Shown here: positions 21,356 to 34,986 of the stretch, piece after piece | How positions within the stretch are numbered: position 1 is the stretch's first letter | Layout: each line of letters begins with the position of its first letter | Origin: Hedera helix | Lineage: Eukaryota; Streptophyta; Magnoliopsida; Apiales; Araliaceae | Assembly (NCBI GenBank): GCA_947179155.2 | Contig: OX359278.1 | Span: 28,958,773 to 29,022,772, forward strand | Length of the DNA: 64,000 nt | Reading direction: 5' to 3' | The notes under the pieces: model-generated | The model's input: the letters and a program-made list of their open reading frames with translations, nothing else | Database searches by the model: none | Told to the model about the DNA's origin: nothing | Position numbers and translations under genes: made by a program

Positions 21356-23845
21356 TGTAAGACCCCGAATTTTATGAAATACAAAATTTAATTTTTCTTC
21401 ATTTATATTGTTTCCTAAAACTGTAAGTAGTTAAATTGACAAAGTTAAAAGTTAAGGATGTTATGTGCAAATTTTATTTTGTTGGACAATATTCGTTTTG
21501 TCAAAAAATATTCTTTTTCTCGGGGAATATTCGGATCGTACGACGGCGCCGAAATAATTAATCATTGGTGGACCCCACAATATAATATTTATCGGATATA
21601 GAAAACGACAGAAGTAACCTTTTTAAATAAAAATAGTCAACGGTGTTATCACTTTTAACTATTAGAATACCCGGTAGCACACGGTATTCTACAGTAGCAC
21701 ACGGTATTGTATAGTATCTCATATTATTGATCTGATAACGTGGTCATTGCACAGTATTCATCAATAATTGTTGTTACACAGTATTTTGCATTATTGATTC
21801 AATAATTGTCATTACACTGTATTTTATATCGTTGAACCAATAATTGTTATTGCACTGTATTTTAAAATTATTGAACCTAATAATTGTCACAGTAGCAAAT
21901 ATACAGTAAATTATATTATTAAATTAATAATTATTAGTAAAATATTTCTTACATTATTGTTGTAGCATTATTTTATTATATATGTGGGACCCACATAAAG
22001 AAATAATAAAAAAAATTAATTTTTATTATATATGAATAGTAAACATGTGGGCCCTTTGTGGGGGCCACATGAGAAATCAAATTTGAATTTGGTTGCTGAG
22101 AGGTTGGTGAAGTTAGCAGCCGACTGCGCTGCCACATTTGATATATAAGGCTGGCGTGTAGCACGCCACCCACCTACAACCGCACAGTATCTTCTTTTCT
22201 CCTATAAATAGCTTGTTCAGCTGAATAGAAAAATCACATCTAAAACATAAAAAATTTCTACAAGTATTTTGTGAGTTTTCTTTGAAAATAGTAAGGTTAT
22301 CTTGAGTGTTTGCAAATTAAAAGAAGTGCAAGAACTTTTCAAGTAACTATTTTATTAAAGAGTAATAATTGCACAAATACCTATTTCACACGGTATTCAC
22401 AAATCTTCCTTTATAAGACTCTTCTTTGAAAAGATTTATTTTAAAAAGCTTTATTTGGAAGATTTATTTTGAAATATTATTTCAAAAATTATTTTTAAAG
22501 TTATTATTTTACACTACAAAAATGTATATTATATAAATAATTTTGATAGTTCATAATATATGAGTTATCATATACCTTAAAATTTATATGTGGTAATTAC
22601 TAATTATATTATAAATATATAGGTTGATCAACCTCATTTTTATCAATATACAGTCACGTGATAAGGTAAGGAATATCATCTTCTATTATTTAAATTTACT
22701 ACGATGAGGGATACCATCGTTTTCATCTTCCATTATTCAAACTTACTACAGTAAGGGATATCATTTCTTTTATACTCTTAAACTTACTATGGTAAGTATT
22801 GTTCGGTAAAACTTTTAATATGATTATATGTTCCTTAATAGTTTATGCTTCATCTAATATCATTTTAATTGAACTTTCTTATTTTTTTGAACCTTTCTTT
22901 TGAACTGTGGATCTTGAATATCATTTTGAATTTCACTCCACATCATGTTGACAATTTGAACATTATTTGAATATGCACAAAGTAAAATTATAAACATTTG
23001 ATATTTATTGTTCATCCTGTTTCTTCTATTCATCATTTATAGTACTATTGTTATTCTAATAATCATAATCAAATTGTTGTGGATATATGTGGCCTGGGAC
23101 ACAGATAATAGGATAAATATGATATAATGGTGGTGTGTCGTTTATGGCACGTGGTAAAAGTTTTCTTTGTCCTGGGGCAAAGATGAACTGTTGTTTAGTA
23201 TGATTATGACCAAAGGCTTTAGACTGGTATAATCATAATCGTTGGTGTTATATTGAATATTTTTGGCCCGTAGTGGAAAGATGAATTGTTGACTTGTATG
23301 ATTATGACCAGGAACTGTGAAATTGTATTATCATGGCCAGTGGTGTTTCAGATGATAAAAGTTGATGATGTTTTTCTTAAAAAGATAAGCGGTGGATATC
23401 ATGGTTCATATGATTTTTCTTATGGTTGTTATTTTACTGCAGTTATTAATCTGAACTTTGTTTAAGAACTTAACTGCAATTGTTGAATTAAAACTTGCTG
23501 TTTAAATTATTCTATCAAAAACTCAACTGTTGAAGGCTAACGATAATTTATTTGTCATTATCTTAGTCATGATTCTTTATTAGGCTATTTGAGCTCACCC
23601 TTTTCTTTTGTTCCGTTGTTTTTCAACAGGAGATGAGAGAGTAGCTGGGTCTAGTCGAGGGATGGAGTGAAGGTCCGAGTTATAGTTATATTAGTTTTCA
23701 TAAATTGTAAAATAATGTGACAATAATAATGAAGTCTTAGTTGTGTATTATTTGAATACTGTATTGTGGTACGTTGTATTATAATAGTTTTGTATTTTGA
23801 CAACTCAAGTTTGGGCTGTGTGGTCCTAGATTTTGGGGTGTCACG
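21356..23845 (+). repeat. 5' LTR of the older gypsy element
   Basis: It begins TGTAAGACCCCGAATTTT and ends GGGGTGTCACG, where the expected terminal CA has become CG. A TATAAATA box lies at 22203-22210. U3 contains ATTATTGA-type palindrome repeats (about 21720-21960). Confidence 0.85.
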
Positions 23846-24043
23846 GTTGGCATCAGAGCTTAGGGATATGGTCTTTAATGGAGATTTGGGGTTATAACTA
23901 GGAGGAGAAAGACGAATAGAATCAGTCACTAGTGTATTCCACATAAATTAGATTTTGTTATCTAATGAGTCAATTTGAATATATGGATAAAAAGTGATGA
24001 GTCAATTTGTTTAACTAACATTTATTTTGTGACAACAGTTAAG

Positions 24044-27000
24044 TATGACATCTGAAAATTAGAAAGTTAACTATGGAATATTCGAAGTCAATGTAGCTGA
24101 GAATCAAGATGCCACAAACAATCGTCCTGCCAACTCAGGAAATAATGTTCCTGATAACATGATGAACGATGGATTCTTTAGGAACTTCATGCAGAATCAA
24201 GAAAGAGAAAATCCAGTCAACAATAACGGTAGAAACGTTGATAATTCAAGGATTGTTACCATTAAACAATTTAAAGAGTTGGGACCACCTAAGTTTTTCG
24301 GGAAAGCTGACCCACTCAAAGCGGAGGCGTGGTTGAAGCATACGACAAAAATATTTGATGTCTTACGATGTGCAGATGATCAGAAGGTGACATTCGCCAC
24401 TTTTATGTTACGAGGTGAGGTGAACAATTGGTGGGAAGTGATAAAACGTATCCACCCTTCAACACTCGAGATGTCTTGGACAGAATTTCAAAAGCTATTT
24501 AACGAAAAATACTTTCTAGAAAGTATCCACCATATGAAAGAGGTAGAATTCATTAAGCTGGAGTAGGGAAACATGACAGTTTCTCAATATGAAGCTAAGT
24601 TTGTCGAGTTATCTCGTTTCGTGACCTATTTAGTGGATGACGAAGCACGAATGAGTCATATGTTTTTGTGAGGTTTGAGACTTAAAATTCGCCAACACCT
24701 TAACTATCATAAATTTTGTTTGTATTAAGATGTTGTAGATAGGGCTCAAATGGTGGAACAGGAAAATGAAATATTTCAGCCGAAAGTCAATGACCAACAT
24801 AGAAAGAGAAACGACAATAACCATAGGAACGAGAACCATAAAGGAGGTAACCAGCACTTCGGCAGTAATCCCGCATCGAATAACAGAAGAGGGAAATCCA
24901 GTGGAAATAACTTTAAGAGGAAGAGATTCCATAATGATTACGGAAGGGCACCGGTACCAGTACCAGCACCGGCGTCAGTTTTAATGGAAGGAGATCGACC
25001 ACCAGTAAGATGTTATAGGTGTGATCAGGAGGGTCACATCAGCCCAAACTGTACTCAGCAGTCCAAGTTGTGCTACAGTTGTGAGAAGGAGGGTCATGTT
25101 GCTCGATTTTGTCCTGTTACAAAATCAAGTCCAGCTGCAATGATGATACCAAAGGCTAGCGTGGATAAGGAAAAATCTGTAGTTCAAGGGAGAGCTTTTG
25201 TTATGACATCTCAAATGGCACGAAACTCGAACGAGGTGATAACCGGTAAGCTATTCATAAATTCTCGTGAAGTCTGTGTCCTATTAGATACTGGCTCTAC
25301 TCATTCTTTTATCTTACCTACGTGTGTTCAACGATTAAACTTAACTCCTAAAAATTTGGACTTTGACTTATCAGTTGAAACCCCATTAGGAGAAATAGCC
25401 ATTACATCTACTGTATATAAATCTTGCCTAGTTCAAATCAACAACATCATATTACCCCATTGGCCTTATTTCTTTAGAAATGCATGAATTTGATGTGATT
25501 TTAGGAATTGATTGGTTGAATACCCATCATGCTAAAATTGATTGTTTTCATAAGATTATTAGTTTTCATATTTCTAATCAACCTGTCATGCAAATTCAAG
25601 CAATTAAACCATTGAAATCTATAACTGTTATTTCTAGCAATAAAGCCATTCGTTTATTGAAAAATAGATGTTAAGCCTTTTTAGCTCATGTCACTGATTT
25701 GAACAAAAATACGTCAAACTTGAATGATATTCCCATTGTTAATGAATTTTCTGACATTTTTTCCAAGGAACTTTATGGCTTACCCCCAAATCATGAAATT
25801 GAATTATGTATTGATCTTGAACTTGGTACTAAGCCCATTTCTAAAGTCCCATACCGAATGACTCCCATTGAACTTCAAGAGTTAAAAGTCCAACTACAAG
25901 AATTGTTGGATACTGGTTTTATTCATCGGAGTGCATCACCATGGGGTGCTCCTGTTCTATTTGTGAAAAAGAAAGACGGGAGTATGAGATTGTGTATTGA
26001 CTACCAAGAATTGAATCATGTCACCATAAAAAATAGGTAACTGTTACCTCGGATTGATGATATGTTTGATCAATTACAGGGTGCTCAATATTTCTCAAAG
26101 ATCGATCTCCGTTCTGGATATCATCAGTTAAAGGTTAAAGCTGAGGACATTCCAAAGACTGCTTTTAGAACTCGTTATGGGCATTATGAGTTCTTAGTCA
26201 TGCCTTTTGAACTAACCAATGCTCATGCAGCTTTCATGGACATGATGAACCGAATATTCAAAGAATATTTGGATCATTTTGTGGTTGTCTTTATTGATGA
26301 CATCCTCATATACTCCAAGAGTCTTGAGGATCATGAACAACACCTGTGATTGATACTCCAAAAGCTTCGCGAAAATAAACTATATGCCAAATTGAAGAAA
26401 TGTGAGTTCTGGCTTGTAGAAGTCACGTTCCTTCGACATGTAATTTTAAGACAGGGAATATCGGTTGACCTTATGAAGATTAAAGCAATACTAAATTGGG
26501 AAGAACCCAAGACAGTAACGGAAGTCCGAAGCTTTCTGGGCCTAGCTGGTTATTATCGGAGATTCGTAAAAGGATTTTCTCGAATCGTCATTCCATTAAC
26601 TTAGCTTACTCGGAAAAGCATCAAATTCATATGAAATGAGGAAGGTGAGAAAAGTTTCCAAGAACTCAAGAGGAGACTTGTTTCAGCTCCTGTTCTGACC
26701 ATACCATCAGGATCGAGAGAATTTGTTATCTACAGTGATGCTTCAGGAAAAGGTCAAGGTTGCATTCTTATGCAGCATGAAAATGTTATAGCCTATGCCT
26801 CTCGACAATTCAAAGATTATGAGAAAAATTATCTTACTCATGATCTAGAGTTGGCAGCAGTCATTTTCGCGTTGAAGATTTGGAGTCACTACCTGTACGG
26901 AGAAAAAGTGGATATCTATACGGATCATAAAAGCTTCAAGTATTTTTTCACTCAAAAGGAACTCAACATGCGACAACGATGTTAGCTTGAGCTGTTGAAG

Positions 27001-28676
27001 GATTATGATCACACCATCCAATATCATCCGGGAAAGGCAAACGTTGTAGCTGTCGCTTTGAGCAGAAGATCTTATGCGAGTACAAGTGCACTGCTGACAA
27101 CACAAAAGCGTATTTTGTATGATTTACAAAAGATGGAGATAGAGCTAAAGATACCAGGGACCCACTTAAAGATTGCGCACGTGCGAGTAGAACCGGCTTT
27201 AATCGATAAAATTAAAGTTGTTCAAGCTACTGGTCCGGAAATAATGAACATGATGAAGAAAGTACAAGAAGGTGCTATTCCCGAAGCAAGAATCGACGAG
27301 AAAGGAATACTTCGAGTCAACTCTCGACTCTGTGTTCTTAACGATCCTGAATTGAAGTGTAAAATCATGATAGAGGCACACAACACGCCGTTTACAATCC
27401 ACCTAGGAGGTACCAAGATGTATCGTGATCTTCGACATACATTTTGGTGGAACAATATGAAAAGGGAGATTGTAGAGTTTATCTCAAGGTTTTTAACTTG
27501 TCAACGTGTCAAGACAAAACATCAAGTGTCTAAGGGTCCATTACAACCACTTGAGATTCTTGAATGGAAGTGGGAACACATCAATATGGACTTCGTGACG
27601 GGTCTTCCCAAGGTTTCTCAAGGCTTAGGTGCAATTTGGGTCATCGTAGATAGATTGACCAAATCAACTCATTTTTTACCTATACGAGAAAACTTTTCAC
27701 TTGAGCATCTTGATGGTATGTACATAAATGAGATTGTGAGATTGCATGGCATGCCAGTTTTCATAGTTTCTGATCGAGATCCTAGATTCGCTTCACGCTT
27801 TTGGATCAGTCTACAAAAAGCTATGGGCACTGAACTATGTTTTAGTTCTGTATACCATCCTCAAACGGACGGACAATCGGAAAGGACGATCCTAGCCCTC
27901 GAAGATCTTTTGAGACTTTGCGTACTAGACTTCAAAGGAAGTTGGGATAAGTACTTGTCATTGGTTGAATTTTCCTACAACAACAGTTACCAAGCAAGCA
28001 TAGGCATGACTCCATTCGAGACTTTGTATGGACGCAAGTATCGCTCTCTAGTATGTTGGAATGAGGTAGAAGAAGTAAAACTGTTGGGACCTGAGTTTTA
28101 CGCTTGACAACATAAAAGATCCAAATTATCTGACAATAGATACAGACCGCACAAGAACGACAAAAGAGTTATGCTAATCTTCATCGAAGGGACAAAAGTT
28201 TCAACATCAGAGACCATGTATTTTTACGTGTTTCCCCATGAAAATGAGTTACGAGATTCAAAAAGAGAGGAAAGCTCAATCCTCTATTTATTGACCCATT
28301 TGAAATCCTCGATCAAGTAGGAACTGTGGCCTACAGACTAGCTTTACCGTCAAGTATGTCCCGCATCCATAACGTTTTTCATATATCTATGTTACGTAAA
28401 TATGTAAAGGACCCAAACCACGTCATTGAGTTAGAACCGGACGTTATAGCAGAGGATTTAACGTACGAGGAGGCACATGTTAAGATCCTAGATAAGAAGG
28501 AGCAGATCCCACGCTCAAAGGTTATATCTCAAGTCAAAGTTTTATGGAAGAACCAAGATACTGAAAAAATGACCTGGGAGCTAGAATCTGATATGAAATC
28601 TAAGTATCCTTATCTCTTCAAAATGCCAGGTACGTCAATTTCGGGGACAAAATTTCATAAGGAGGGGAGGTTGTAA
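24044..28676 (+). pseudogene. Gag-pol polyprotein relic of the older gypsy element
   Basis: The relic aligns end to end with the polyprotein of the element at 9654-19933. Recognisable parts are the gag core (24159-24566), two zinc knuckles (CYRCDQEGHISPNC and CYSCEKEGHVARFC near 25010-25110), protease (LLDTGSTHSF near 25285), reverse transcriptase (25840-26600, with VFIDDILIYSKS near 26285), RNase H, integrase (27360-27930, SDRDPRFASRF, DGQSERTILALE) and the chromodomain tail ending KEGRL (28674). It is broken by many lesions. Stops include TAG at about 24059 and 24564, TGA near 24669, TAA near 25672 and 26038, TGA near 26347 and TAG near 26602, and there are frame changes near 25480 and 28110. 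It cannot encode working proteins. The stop codon TAA again falls inside the 3' LTR. Confidence 0.93.
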
Positions 28677-31186
28677 GACCCCGAATTTTATGAAATACGA
28701 AATTTAATTTTTCTTCATATATATTTTTTTCTGAAAAAGTAAATGGTTAAATTGACAAAGTTAAAAGTTAAGGATGTTATGTGCAAATTTTATTTTGTCG
28801 AACAATATTCGTTTTGTCGGGGAATATTCGGGTCGTCTGACGGCGCCGAAATAACTAATCATTGGTGGACCCCACAACGAAATATTTGTCGGATATAGAA
28901 AATGACAGAAATAACCTTTTTAAATAAAAAATAGTCAACGGTGTTATCACTTTTAACTAGTAGAACACCTGGTGATAAAATAATAATATTATACGGTATT
29001 TCATGGTATTTTATTGTAGCACACGGTATTCTACAATAGCATATGGTATTGCACAGTGTCTCATATTATTGATCTGATAACGTGGTCATTGCACAGTATT
29101 CATCAATAATTATTGTTACACAGTATTTTACATTATTAATTCAATAATTGTCATTACACTGTATTTTAAAATTATTGAACCTAATAATTGTCACAGTAGC
29201 AAATATACATTAAATTATATTATTAAATTAATAATTATTAGTAAAATATTTCTTACATTATTATTAAATTATTGTTGTAGCATTATTTTATTATATATGT
29301 TGGACCCACAGGGAGAAATAAATTAAAAAAAATTTAATTTTTATTATATATGAATAGTAAACATGTGGGCCCTCTATGGGGGCCACATGAGAAATCAAAT
29401 TTGAATTTGAATACTGAGAGGTTGGTGAAGTTGGCAGCCGGCTGCACTGCCACATTTGAAATATAAGGCTGGCGTGCAGCACGCCACCCACCTACCACCG
29501 CACAGTACCTTTTTTTCTCCTATAAATAGCTTATTCAGCTGAATAGAAAAATCACACCTAAAACATAAAAATTTTCTACAAGTTTTTTGTGAGTTTTCTC
29601 TGAAAATAGTAAGGTTATCTTGAGTGTTTGCAAATTAAAAGAAGTGCAAGAATTTTTCAAGTAAGTATTTTATTAAAAGGTAGTAATTGCACAAATACCT
29701 ATTTCACACGGTATTCACAAATCTTACTTTATAAGACTCTTCTTTGAAAAGATTTATTTTAAAAAGCTTTATTTGGAAGATTTATTTTGAAATATTATTT
29801 CAAAAATTATTTTTAAAGTTATTATTTTACACTACAAAAATGTATATTATATAAATAATTTTGATAGTTCATAATATATGAGTTATCATATACCTTAAAA
29901 TTTATATGTGGTAATTACTAATTATATTATAAATATATAGGTTGATCAACCTCATTTTTATCAATATACAGTCACGTGATAAGGTAAGGAATATCATCTT
30001 CTTTCATCTTCTATTATTTAAATTTACTACGATGAGGGATACCATCGTTTTCATCTTCCATTATTCAAACTTACTACAGTAAGGGATATCATTTCTTTTA
30101 TACTCTTAAACTTACTATGGTAAGTATTGTTCGGTAAAACTTTTAATATGATTATATGTTCCTTAATAGTTTATGCTTCATCTAATATCATTTTAATTGA
30201 ACTTTCTTATTTTTTTGAACCTTTCTTTTGAACTGTGGATCTTGAATATCATTTTGAATTTCACTCCACATCATGTTGACAATTTGAACATTATTTGAAT
30301 CTGCACAAAGTAAAATTATAAATTTTTGATATTTATTGTTCATCCTGTTTCTTCTATTCATCATTTATAGCACTATTGTTATTCTAATAATCATAATCAA
30401 ATTGTTGTGGATATATGTGGCCTGGGACACAGATAATAAGATAAATATGATATAATGGTGGTGTGTCGTTTATGGCACGTGGTAAAAGTTTTCTTTGTCC
30501 TGGGGCAAAGATGAACTGTTGTTTAGTATGATTATGACCAAAGACTTTAGACTGGTATAATCATAACCGTTGGTGTTATATTGAATATCTTTGGCCCGTA
30601 GTGCAAAAATGAACTGTTGACTTGCATGATTATGACCAGGAACTGTGAAATTGTATTATTATGGTCAGTGGTATTTCAAATGATAAAAGTTAATGATGTT
30701 TTTCTTAAAAAGATAAGTGAGTGGATATCATGGTCTATATTATTTTCCTAATGGTTGTTATTCTACTGCAGTTATTGATCTGAACTTTGTTTAAGAACTT
30801 AACTGCAGTTGTTGAATTAAAACTTGTTGTTTAAATTATTCTATCAAAAACTCAACTGTTGAAGGCTAACAATAATATATTTGTCATTTTCTTAGTCATG
30901 ATATTCTTTACTGGGCTATTTGAGCTCAACCTTTCATTTTGTTCCATTGTTTTTCAACAGGAGATGAGAGAGTAGCTGGGTCTAGTTGGGGGATGAAGTG
31001 AAGGTCCGAGTTGTAACTGTATTAGTCTTCATAAGTTGTAAAATAGTATGACAATAATAATGAAGACTTAGTTGTGTATTATTTGAATATTGTATTGTGG
31101 TACATTGTACGTTGTATTGTAATAGTTGTTGCGTATTTTGACAACTCAAGTTTGGGCTGTGTGGGCCAAGATTTGGGGGTGTCACA
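28672..31186 (+). repeat. 3' LTR of the older gypsy element
   Basis: It begins TGTAAGACCCC and ends GGGGGTGTCACA. It matches 21356-23845 along its length with scattered substitutions and small indels, including an extra CTTTCATCTT near 30002. The stretch matching 22440-22990 is almost identical, while other parts differ more. Confidence 0.85.
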
Positions 31187-32384
31187 CAAACGAAATAGCG
31201 AGCTCAAATAGTCCAGTAAAGAAATATCATAACTAAGATAACAATAAGTAAATTATTATTAGCCTTCAACAGTTGAGTTCTTGATATAATATAATAAACA
31301 ACAAATTTTAGATCAATAATAGCAGCGGAATAAGCAATCCATTAGAAGAATCATGTAGACTATGATGTCCAATAGCTTCTATTTTTCATAAAAATATTAT
31401 CAACTTTTATCATCTGAAATATCACTGGTCATGATCATATCAACAACAGTTCTTCTTTGTCCTAGGCTAAAGAGAAAATTCACCACGTGCCTTGAAAGAC
31501 GCTCAACAAATATATCTCTTTTATCCTATCATCTGTAGCCCAAGCCATAGATATTCAGAACAACTTGATTCTTGATGATTAAAATAACAACAGAGATATA
31601 AATGATAAATAGAATAACAGGATACTTTGTCTAGAGTCAAATAATGTCCAAATTGTCAACATGATGTGGACTCAAATTCAAAAATGATATTCAAGATTCA
31701 CAGTTCAAAATAACGGTTAAAGTTCAATAGAAATGTTCAAGTAAATAGGAAGGTTCATGTGAAATAATATTAAATGAAGCACGAACTATTAATGAGAATA
31801 TAATAATTTCAAGAAATTTTACCGAACAATACTTACTAGAGTAAGTTTAAGAGTATGAAAGAAAATGATATATTTTACCTTAGTAAGTTCAAGAGTATGA
31901 ACGAAAATGATATCCCTCACCGTAGTAAGTTTAAGAGTATGAAAGAAAATAATATCTCTTACCTTAACACGTGACAGGATATTGTTTTAAATGAAATTGA
32001 TCAACTTAAACAATACTTGTACTCTTACTGATCTTGACAACTACTCATGATAGCTTAAGTACACAGAGAAAACTTATACAAAGTAATATTTTAGAGAGTG
32101 AAATAAATAATAAGCAAGAGAGTTAAAAGTGATAGTACCGTTGATCATTTTGATTTAAAAAGGTTACTTATGTCATTTTCTATATCTGATAATATTTCAT
32201 TGTAGGGTCCACCAATGTTTGATTATTTCAGCGCTATTGTACGAATCGAATATTATCCAACAAAATAAAATTTGTACAAAATATTTTTTTAACTTTAACT
32301 TTTGTCAATTTATCCACTTACCGTTTTAAAAGAAAATTTATTAAAAAAATTAAATTTGATTTTTATAAAAGTCGGGATCTTACA

Positions 32385-33250
32385 CTGTCATTTTACAAAG
32401 AAAGCAGCGAGGGGGAGAGAAAGGAATTCGCATAATACTGGTGAATATAAAAATAGAGCTCACCAAAGAGAGAACATTATAGTCTGTGAAAAAAAGATGG
32501 TCCAAATGAGAAGAAATAGAATGACTCATACACATAAGGAGAATAAGGATGAAAAGGCTATTCTACCGAAGATTATAGAGGGGTTGATCAATTGCAAAGA
32601 CATATTTTTAATCCAAAGTCATTTTACTCTTTGGAGGATCGATCACAACATAGTTGGCAAGTTCATTTGATATGATCTTAACGTTAAATTGGTAGCATCC
32701 CTCAATAACAACAACAAAAACAAAGTCGGGACTTAGTGACCCGCCAGATTTAAAGGAATCTGTCCCAAGATGGGAAGATGACTTAATGTCCTGAGGAAGA
32801 AATCGGGTGAGACCCGTCTAATTCTTAGTGAATTAGCCCTTATTGAGGAAAGAGGACTAAGTGTCCTGGAGATTTAAGAGGACTTAGTGTCCAAATTGTA
32901 AGGACTAAGTATCCATTTACCCTTAGTAGAATATCCCTGCTCAACGGAGTTAAAGAGAGGAGTAGGGGCAGTTCAAGCTCCGAACCTCTTAAAAATCCCT
33001 ATGTTCTCAATGTATCTTTACCACTTCTTTATCTTTTATGTTTATGCCATGTATATCATGAATGTTATATCTCAATAAAGATATTTTTTCATTAGCAAAA
33101 TTATGTACAAAACTGTGACATGATCTGAGAAGGGTTTTACCAAATGAATTTATTCTGCTGCGCATATAGTGGCTTAATCATTTAGTAAAAGAGTTTGTAA
33201 AAGAAAAAAACGTGTATGATCTATTTAACCCCCCTTCTAGATCACACTTG
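32385..33250 (+). other. Right-hand remnant of the old host LTR
   Basis: The remnant contains repeated AGGACTTAGTGTCC-type blocks (32720-32920), AATAAAG at about 33077 and a terminal CCCCCCTTCTAGATCA-like block near 33230. No credible protein was seen. Confidence 0.35.
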
Positions 33251-33518
33251 TGTACTTCTCGAAAACAACACAATCTATACATTTCCTATTTTTTCCTCAT
33301 TTTCAATTGTTATTCTCTTTCATTTTATGTTTAATTACTTGAAATGTGATCCCAACTCATTACAGGGACTTTATGTGTTAGGAAGAGAATATTTTAGAAA
33401 GGGGGGATGGTGTTTGGAATGATGATCAATTTTAAAAAGTAAAAAATGTTTGTAAACTATTTTTTGAAATTGTTTATAATATTTTTCTTATAAAAATAAT
33501 TAGAAACACCAATTTGGC

Positions 33519-33695
33519 ACTTATGATTATTTTAAGGGAATTGATATTTCCACAAAAAAATTAATATGTTCAAAAAAAAATCGTCGCTTTAAGTCTATAC
33601 CGATGTTTTTAATTGTCGCTGTATGTCTATAGCGACGATTTTCTTGTGAAAATATTAATTTCTCTTGTGAAAATATCAATTTCCAATAATCAAGT
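33519..33695. mobile_element. Foldback MITE with AGCGACGATT core
   Basis: The left arm GGAATTGATATTTCCACAA (33537 on) pairs with the right arm TTGTGAAAATATCAATTTCC (ending about 33684). Inside them AAATCGTCGCT pairs with AGCGACGATTTT. The outer ends (CACTTATGATTATT left; AATAATCAAG right) extend the pairing. The CGTCGCT/AGCGACG motif is common in small elements related to plant CACTA transposons. The family label is inference. Confidence 0.6.
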
Positions 33696-33942
33696 TTGAT
33701 CACCTGTGTTACTAATATATCTTTATTCATTTAATAATTGCACTCATAACCTCTCTTTTCTTTTCAATTTTTTTTTAGTAATTTACTAATTGAAATACTT
33801 TTTCATTACTAGATATAAATTACTTTTTTAAAAAATTGCTTTTTCATAAGCAACAATTAGAAGCAAGCAGTAATCAAATCACATTGCTTAAGTAACTTCA
33901 AACATAAAAACGAAAGCACTAAAAATGTCTAATTTGCAGATT

Positions 33943-34482
33943 AAGGTGGTGTTTGATAAAATTCTGTATTAAGATCTGAATAATTTAGACATCTGAATAA
34001 TATAGAGCATCTGAATAGAATTGTATCTGAATGAAAAAATGTTGTTTGATAATCAATTTTTTAAGATGTCTGAATAATAGTATTTTACCATTTTAACCCT
34101 ATGAACAGTTGAACATTATAATAATAATAATAATAATAATAATAATTAATATTAATATTAATAATAATAATAATAATAATTATAAAAAAAATAATTATTA
34201 TTATAAAAAAAATTATAATATTAATAATAGTGCTAATAATAATACTAATAATGATAAAAATTATGATAATAATAATTATTACAATAATAATAATAATAAT
34301 TATAAAAAAATAATAATTATAATAATAATATTAATAAAAATAATAATTATTATAATAATAATTATACTAATAATAATTATAATTAATAATAATAATTATA
34401 GTAATAATAATATTAATTATAATAATTATTATTATTATAAAAATAATAATAATTATATTAAAAATATTACTAATAATAATAA

Positions 34483-34513
<31 letters not shown>

Positions 34514-34591
34514 AATTATAATTATTATTATTATTATTATTATTATAATAAAAATTATGATAATAATAATTATAATAATAATAATCATAAT

Positions 34592-34624
<33 letters not shown>

Positions 34625-34654
34625 TATAATTATAATAATAATTATAAAAATAAT

Positions 34655-34687
<33 letters not shown>

Positions 34688-34693
34688 CATAAT

Positions 34694-34726
<33 letters not shown>

Positions 34727-34867
34727 TATTATTATTATTATTATTATAAAAATAATTATAATTATAATATTAATAATAATTATTATAATAATAATAATAA
34801 TTATTATTATTATTATTATTATAATAAAAATTATGATAATAATAATTATAATAATAATAATCATAAT

Positions 34868-34939
<72 letters not shown>

Positions 34940-34945
34940 TATTAT

Positions 34946-34986
<41 letters not shown>

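Larger units (their letters stand above)
21356..31186 (+). mobile_element. Older, inactivated chromodomain Ty3/gypsy element
   Basis: This is a complete LTR-internal-LTR structure of 9831 bp in plus orientation. The 5' LTR is 21356-23845, the iMet-type primer-binding site 23848-23859, the coding relic 24044-28676, and the 3' LTR 28672-31186 preceded by a GGAGGGGAGG polypurine tract. The flanking CAAAT (21351-21355) and CAAAC (31187-31191) are a nearly intact 5-bp target duplication. The two LTRs differ by several indels (2490 and 2515 bp) and by clearly more substitutions than those of the young element. The protein relic is of the same lineage as the element at 9654-19933. Confidence 0.9.
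21124..32384 (-). mobile_element. Gypsy-family solo LTR, split by an opposite-strand relative
   Basis: Two parts, 21124-21355 and 31187-32384 (about 1430 bp), align with the left and right portions of the LTR at 9654-12373. Shared blocks are TGTGACGCCCCCAAATC at the left, GAGCTCAAATAG..CCAGTAAAGAA just after the split, and GGGATCTTACA at the right end. It is shorter than the 2720-bp relative, so it carries internal deletions. Flanks TTATC and CTGTC match at three of five bases, with two transition differences, perhaps an aged target duplication. The element at 21356-31186 sits inside it with direct repeats CAAAT/CAAAC. Confidence 0.75.
6953..33250 (+). mobile_element. Remnants of one old LTR element (Copia-like?) hosting the nested insertions
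   Basis: Three pieces appear to belong together: about 6953-8725, 20614-21123 and 32385-33250. The left piece starts TGTTAG and soon has a GATGACAAAACA block like the start of several plant Copia LTRs. The middle piece ends in a TATA-like TATAAAAAGGG at about 21109. The right piece has a polyadenylation-like AATAAAG and ends in a CCCCCCTTCTAGATCA block typical of Copia LTR 3' ends. This reads as a single LTR of about 3.1 kb, possibly a solo LTR, split by two later insertions. No convincing target duplication was found. The outer limits and the Copia label are inference. The intact coding frames within belong to the younger elements. Confidence 0.35.

Noticed and set aside
32302..32670. 122-codon lysine-rich open frame
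   Set aside because: Lies across an LTR boundary and LTR remnants, has low-complexity composition, and no family is recognised.
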